Shown: positions 60,266-64,000 of the stretch, piece by piece
Layout: the number at the start of each line of letters is the position of its first letter
Position numbering within the stretch: position 1 is the stretch's first letter
Source: Campylobacter concisus
GTDB lineage: Bacteria > Campylobacterota > Campylobacteria > Campylobacterales > Campylobacteraceae
Reading direction: 5' to 3'
NCBI RefSeq assembly: GCF_002913045.1
Contig: NZ_PPAF01000035.1
Span: forward strand, 124,001 to 188,000
Length of the DNA stretch: 64,000 nt
Program-made: the position numbers and the translations under genes
Notes under the pieces: generated by a model
What the model was told of the DNA's origin: nothing
The model's database searches: none
Seen by the model: only the letters and a program-made list of their open reading frames with translations

Positions 60266-60292
60266 CGCGTCTACCAGTTTCACCACTCGGGC
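60206..60292 (-). tRNA. tRNA-Leu (CAA anticodon)
   Basis: An 87-nt minus-strand tRNA. Acceptor GCCCGAG pairs with CTCGGGC, followed by A and encoded CCA. The D arm contains AAACTGGTAGACGC, the anticodon loop CTCAAAA lies between CCAGA and TCTGG (anticodon CAA), a long class II variable arm (TAAGGGCAACCTTGTG region) follows, and the T loop is GGTTCGAGTCC. It decodes UUG. It lies between HU and the integrated element. Confidence 0.95.
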
Positions 60293-60336
60293 TAAGTTAA
60301 GATTGAAATTTTAGATTTGTGAGAAGAAAGAAAAAG

Positions 60337-60353
60337 GGGGAGACTTGCTCCCC
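60337..60353 (-). terminator. Terminator of the HU gene
   Basis: GGGGAG / CTCCCC with a 5-nt loop, followed on the minus strand by a T-run (CCTTTTTC). It lies 11 nt past the HU stop. Confidence 0.75.
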
Positions 60354-60363
60354 TAAAAAGAAA

Positions 60364-60666
60364 TTATTTCTTTTTACTTTTTTTAGCAGCACCAGCAGCA
60401 ACTGCTTCTTTAAGTTTTTTGCCAACTTTGAATTTAACTGCTTTGCTAGCAGGAACGTCGATAACTTTTTTAGTTCCAGGAACTCTAGCTTTTCTTGCAG
60501 CTCTGTCAGCAGTACCGAAAGTACCAAAGCCTATAAAGCTAATTGTATCGCCTTTTTCAAGAACTGCTTGGATTGTCTCCAAAGTAGCATCAACAACTTT
60601 TAGAGTATCTTTTTTTGAAAGACCAGCCTTATCGGCAACAGCTTGAATAAATTCAGCTTTTTTCAT
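60364..60666 (-). CDS. hup: HU-family histone-like DNA-binding protein
   Basis: Nucleoid protein of 100 residues: KKAEFIQAVADKAGLSKKDT (N-terminal helices), FIGFGTFGTADRAARKARVP (beta saddle and the DNA-inserting arm with Pro at about 66), then KAVKFKVGKKLKEAV. The final Lys/Ala tail (AAGAAKKSKKK) is longer than in E. coli HU. An AAAAGGA site precedes the ATG. Confidence 0.95.
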   Translation of the reverse strand: MKKAEFIQAVADKAGLSKKDTLKVVDATLETIQAVLEKGDTISFIGFGTFGTADRAARKARVPGTKKVIDVPASKAVKFKVGKKLKEAVAAGAAKKSKKK

Positions 60667-60790
60667 GAACCATCCTTTTAAGAAGTTATGTGGCTATATT
60701 ACACTCTTTTAAAAAAAAATACAATACTTTTTCCCTAAATTTAGCTCTTTTTTACGTTTTTTTAACAAAAAATGCAATTTTTTTAAAAAT

Positions 60791-61537
60791 TTACTCGCAA
60801 ATTTCAAACATAAGCTCGGTCTTTAGACCAAACTTTTTCATATCAATAAGCTTTAAATTTTTAAAATTTAAGCTCATTAGTTCATCTTTATTTTTTACAA
60901 GCTTATTTACTATATGGCGCAAGACTTCGCCTCTATATGCTTTTGCGTGATGACTCACTATTTTTTTATTTTTTACAAAACAAAAAGTTATGTATTCTTT
61001 TTTTATAGTGTAAAATTTTTCATAAAACTTAGCTCTAAGGTCTAAAATTTCATCATTTTGTAAAAAATCATCAACCGCTTTACTAAAATTTTTTTCATAA
61101 AATTTTGAAATTTCAAAGCCATCCATCTTTTCACCTTGCTTTAGTTTGTACTCTGGTATCTCATCTTTTGCCAAGATAGGTCCAAATAAATTTGAAAATA
61201 TTAAAACATTATTATCTATATATTTTTGTGCCTCATTGTCTAAACCACGATAGTTTAGATGTTTATAAGCCACTCCATCATACCTTAAGATGGCTTTTAT
61301 GCTGCCTTTTTGAGATAGGCTTTCTCGCAGCTGCTTACTCTCTTTAAGCTCTTTTAGTCCAAAAAGCTTTTTTATATCGTCTAAATTTGCGTTTTTTAAA
61401 AACTCATCGTATTTATTTAAAATTTCAACTCTTTTGTCAAAAAGTTCTGGAAATATCAAATCCTTACCATTAAATTTATTATTCGTATTTAGAGAAATTT
61501 TACTTTCGCTTGGAGAAAAGAGAATTTTTAATGCCAT
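60791..61537 (-). CDS. yaaA: YaaA/DUF328 (UPF0246) family protein
   Basis: A 248-residue cytosolic protein: LKILFSPSESKI (start), AILRYDGVAYKHLNYRGLD (about 83-101), VLIFSNLFGPILAKDEIPEY, and a SHHAKAYRGEVLRHIV segment (about 195-210). These are the conserved YaaA stretches 'iSPaKtl', 'A-l-x-Y-x-G-d-v-Y', 'i-l-S-g-L-f-G-l-l-r-p-l-D-x-i-x-p-Y' and 'k-x-A-R-G'. In E. coli YaaA lowers free iron during peroxide stress. Confidence 0.88.
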   Translation of the reverse strand: MALKILFSPSESKISLNTNNKFNGKDLIFPELFDKRVEILNKYDEFLKNANLDDIKKLFGLKELKESKQLRESLSQKGSIKAILRYDGVAYKHLNYRGLDNEAQKYIDNNVLIFSNLFGPILAKDEIPEYKLKQGEKMDGFEISKFYEKNFSKAVDDFLQNDEILDLRAKFYEKFYTIKKEYITFCFVKNKKIVSHHAKAYRGEVLRHIVNKLVKNKDELMSLNFKNLKLIDMKKFGLKTELMFEICE

Positions 61538-61633
61538 TGTTCTTACCTATTTTTTATATATAAAATTTGTTGGATTATACAATAAACTTTTTATGCTAAA
61601 AAAAATCAAATTTTTACCGATATAAAAACAAGC

Positions 61634-61647
61634 GGAATCATTTTTGC
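61634..61647 (+). promoter_or_regulatory. Sigma54 promoter of flgL
   Basis: GGAATCATTTTTGC: the invariant GG and GC are 10 nt apart, as required for the -24/-12 elements of RpoN. It lies about 30 nt before the flgL ATG. Hook and rod genes in Campylobacter are RpoN-dependent, so the match is expected. Confidence 0.75.
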
Positions 61648-61677
61648 TTAGAGTGAATAAAAATTTAGGAAAAAATT

Positions 61678-63993
61678 ATGAGAATAACAAACCAACTACG
61701 TTTTAGTCAGACTTTACATGACTACCAAAAAAATATGACTGGTGTAAATAAAAGCTACAAGCAGCTCTCAAATGGTTTGAAAATTCAAGATCCATACGAT
61801 GGTGCTGCGACTTATAATGATGCGATGAGGCTTGATTATGAAGCAACTACTCTCACTCAAGTAGTTGACGCCACTGGTAAATCTGTAAATTTCTCAAAAA
61901 ATACAGATAATGCGTTGCAAGAGTTTGAAAAACAGCTTGAAAATTTTAAGACAAAAGTAGTCCAGGCAGCTAGCAGCGTGCATAGTAAGACATCGCTAGA
62001 GGCTTTAGCAAATGATCTTCAAGGTATAAAAAATCATCTTGTGAATATTGCAAACACTTCGGTTAATGGGCAGTTTTTGTTTTCTGGAAGTGCTGTTGAT
62101 ACAAAGCCAATAGATGGTGCAGGAAAGTATCAAGGCAACCGTGATTATATGAAGACATCAGCCGGTGCTCAGGTTGAGCTTCCTTACAATATCCCAGGAT
62201 ATGATCTATTTTTAGGAAAAGATAGCGATTACAGTAAAATTTTGACTACAAATGTTCGTTTGGCTGATCAAACTAGAACCGACATCTCTTATGCGCCAAA
62301 ATTTCTAAACGATAACAGCAAGATAAAAAATATGATCGGGCTAAACTACGCTAGCGATTCAGTGGTTAGAAGTGATGGCTCTTACAATGGCACAATAAAT
62401 CCGGATTATGATTTTTTAGATAATTCAAATGTAAATTTTCCGGATACATATTTTTTCATGCAAGGCAAAAAGCCAGATGGCACGACATTTACTAGTAAAT
62501 TTAAGATGAGTGCAAATACAACAATGGCTGGACTTATGGAAAAAATCGGCATGGAATTTGGCAATACAAAAACAACAAAAGTTGTTGATGTAAGCATAAA
62601 TAACGATGGACAATTTAATATAAAAGATCTTACTAAAGGTAATCAAACTATTGACTTTCATATGGTTGCAGCCACATCAGTAGCACCAAATCGCGGTGCA
62701 ATCGCTCAAAACAACGCGCTTGATGCTGTAAATTCTCTTGAAGATCTTGAAACAATGGCAAATAACGTTCCAAAAACGGTTCATATCACTGAGTTTGTAA
62801 AGAGCAAATATACCGATAAAGATGGAAATGCGACAAATGCATTTGACTATGATAAGGTTAGATTTGAAAGAAAGGATAATGAACTAATCGCGAATTTACC
62901 TCAAGTAGCTAGAAGAACGGGCGAATATGCAACAGATCAGACAAAGCTAAGCGAAGTCTCTGGTACAAAAGAGAGCTATGATAGAAATTTATATCCAAAA
63001 GATGTTGATGCTAGAAAGAGAGAGCTTTTTAATATAGACAACCAAGAGATAAATTTACAAGTAAAGTCAATCACTGGCACAAAATATGACATAAAGGTAA
63101 AAATGGGCACAGCAGGGGGTACAAATACTCCAGTACAATTTGAAATAACATCTACACCACCAGGCGGCACACCTTCTGCACCTAGAACTTTAACAGTTTA
63201 TAACTCAGATGAGTTTGGAAGTTACAGAACTTATGCTAGTGATTTTACTTATAGGCAGCTCATGGATATCGTTGCTATGGCAGCAAGCGATAATATCCCA
63301 AACCCTCCACATGCAGAAAACGCAAATTTTGATACAGATATAGAAAAGGTAAAAAGAGATCAAAACTATAATGCCTATAAAGAGGCTTTATCAAAAACTA
63401 AGGGTGCGGTAGAGACAACTTTAGATGATAAAGGCAGAATGGTTTTAACCGATAAGACAAAATCAGTAACAAACATAGAAGTAACTATGCATGATGCAAA
63501 AAATAGCGATAAATTTGATGGCGATAGCACTGGTAGAGATACAGCTGGTAATGCTGGCCACCCTCAAGGAAAGGGTTCTGTCTTTAGCTTTAATGAAAAT
63601 AATGCTTTAACTATTGATGAGCCAAGTACGAGCGTTTTTCAAGACCTTGATAATATGATCGAAGCTGTTAGAAAGGGATATTATAGAGCTGATGCAAATA
63701 GTAGTGACCCACGAAATACCGGCATGCAAGGTGCATTACAAAGGCTTGATCATTTAATAGATCATGCAAATAAAGAGCTTACAAAGATCGGCTCTCAATC
63801 AAAACTTTTAACAGCTACAAAAGAGCGAGCCGAAGTAATGAAAGTGAATGTGCAAACTGTTAAAAATGATGTAATTGATGCAGACTATGCGGAGTCGTAT
63901 TTGAGATTTACGCAACTTTCGCTTTCATACCAAGCTACACTTCAAGCAAGTGCAAAGATCAATCAACTAAGTTTGCTTAACTACTTAAATTAA
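61678..63993 (+). CDS. flgL: Flagellar hook-associated protein FlgL
   Basis: Hook-filament junction protein of 771 residues. The flagellin-like N-terminal coiled domain (MRITNQLRFSQTLHDYQKN, then SYKQLSNGLKIQDPYD) and the C-terminal partner (LDHLIDHANKELTKIGSQSK, then ATLQASAKINQLSLLNYLN) frame a large variable middle of about 450 residues, much longer than in E. coli, as in C. jejuni FlgL. The middle includes NVNFPDTYFFMQGKKPDGTT, a flagellar 'hook IN'-like motif. Preceded by a sigma54 promoter and an AGGA site. Confidence 0.93.
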   Translation: MRITNQLRFSQTLHDYQKNMTGVNKSYKQLSNGLKIQDPYDGAATYNDAMRLDYEATTLTQVVDATGKSVNFSKNTDNALQEFEKQLENFKTKVVQAASSVHSKTSLEALANDLQGIKNHLVNIANTSVNGQFLFSGSAVDTKPIDGAGKYQGNRDYMKTSAGAQVELPYNIPGYDLFLGKDSDYSKILTTNVRLADQTRTDISYAPKFLNDNSKIKNMIGLNYASDSVVRSDGSYNGTINPDYDFLDNSNVNFPDTYFFMQGKKPDGTTFTSKFKMSANTTMAGLMEKIGMEFGNTKTTKVVDVSINNDGQFNIKDLTKGNQTIDFHMVAATSVAPNRGAIAQNNALDAVNSLEDLETMANNVPKTVHITEFVKSKYTDKDGNATNAFDYDKVRFERKDNELIANLPQVARRTGEYATDQTKLSEVSGTKESYDRNLYPKDVDARKRELFNIDNQEINLQVKSITGTKYDIKVKMGTAGGTNTPVQFEITSTPPGGTPSAPRTLTVYNSDEFGSYRTYASDFTYRQLMDIVAMAASDNIPNPPHAENANFDTDIEKVKRDQNYNAYKEALSKTKGAVETTLDDKGRMVLTDKTKSVTNIEVTMHDAKNSDKFDGDSTGRDTAGNAGHPQGKGSVFSFNENNALTIDEPSTSVFQDLDNMIEAVRKGYYRADANSSDPRNTGMQGALQRLDHLIDHANKELTKIGSQSKLLTATKERAEVMKVNVQTVKNDVIDADYAESYLRFTQLSLSYQATLQASAKINQLSLLNYLN

Positions 63994-64000
63994 AATTATA

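Noticed and set aside
60319-60646. Plus-strand frames opposite the HU gene
   Set aside because: Antisense shadows of the Lys/Ala-rich HU coding region; HU itself is unmistakable.
1-64000. CRISPR array
   Set aside because: No regularly spaced repeats with unique spacers were seen on reading; the clustered repeats (17278-17770, 58214-58446) are irregular in spacing and diverged or very short.

Overview
The window is a 64 kb stretch of an AT-rich epsilonproteobacterial chromosome, most likely a Campylobacter of the C. concisus/curvus/showae type. The evidence is gene order. The runs NlpC lipoprotein-helicase-lolA-secA-lolC/E, kefB-hspR-cbpA-htrA-cprR-cprS, and DUF2018-ispB-hemA-proS-fxsA-hemC-ubiD follow blocks I know from C. 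jejuni and partly H. pylori. Other supports are many TTG starts, stop/start overlaps between neighbouring genes, TATAAT -10 boxes with poor -35 boxes, and a sigma54 promoter before a flagellar gene.

Left part (1-30 kb): envelope and secretion genes (a fused NlpC/P60-M15 peptidase lipoprotein, LolA, SecA, a LolC/E-like permease); a heat-shock block with a recognisable HspR operator; a two-component system (CprRS-like); a cation/proton antiporter whose N-terminus is cut off by a frameshift; a roughly 600-bp intergenic stretch of diverged repeats plus two micro-ORFs; methionine/cysteine synthesis (MetY); and the haem/isoprenoid/proline-tRNA operon. Between hemC and ubiD sits an AT-rich two-gene insertion: an ABC/OLD-type ATPase and a small protein with a PD-(D/E)XK-like signature, which looks like a defence cassette.

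Middle part (30-45.7 kb): polyphosphate kinase, a Nudix hydrolase, MgtE, an M23 peptidoglycan peptidase beside a PgbA-like protein and a YihY protein, a metallophosphoesterase, an aldehyde dehydrogenase, a second two-component system in an operon with a tiny Met/Lys/Asp-repeat periplasmic protein, an AEC transporter and a large EF-hand-containing protein.

Right part: a complete 14.4-kb integrated element (45793-60265) in the 3' end of tRNA-Leu(CAA). It is bounded by an identical 62-bp direct repeat, with a near-identical 27-bp integrase-arm-like repeat inside each end. It carries a tyrosine integrase; an AlwI-family type IIS restriction enzyme with a double-domain adenine methylase; a large membrane/glycine-zipper protein split by a 1-nt frameshift; an HUH-type Rep-like (Inovirus Gp2/YagK) protein; a Rad52-type annealing protein with Gp157-like and DUF932 partners; a chain of three overlapping micro-ORFs; an excisionase-like protein; an iteron cluster; and a D5/SF3-like helicase. 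No capsid, tail or conjugation genes are visible, so it resembles a phage satellite or plasmid-like integrative element carrying a defence cargo.

Beyond the intact tRNA-Leu the core genome resumes with HU, YaaA and FlgL. All assignments come from reading motifs, neighbours and recalled family features; no database search was run.
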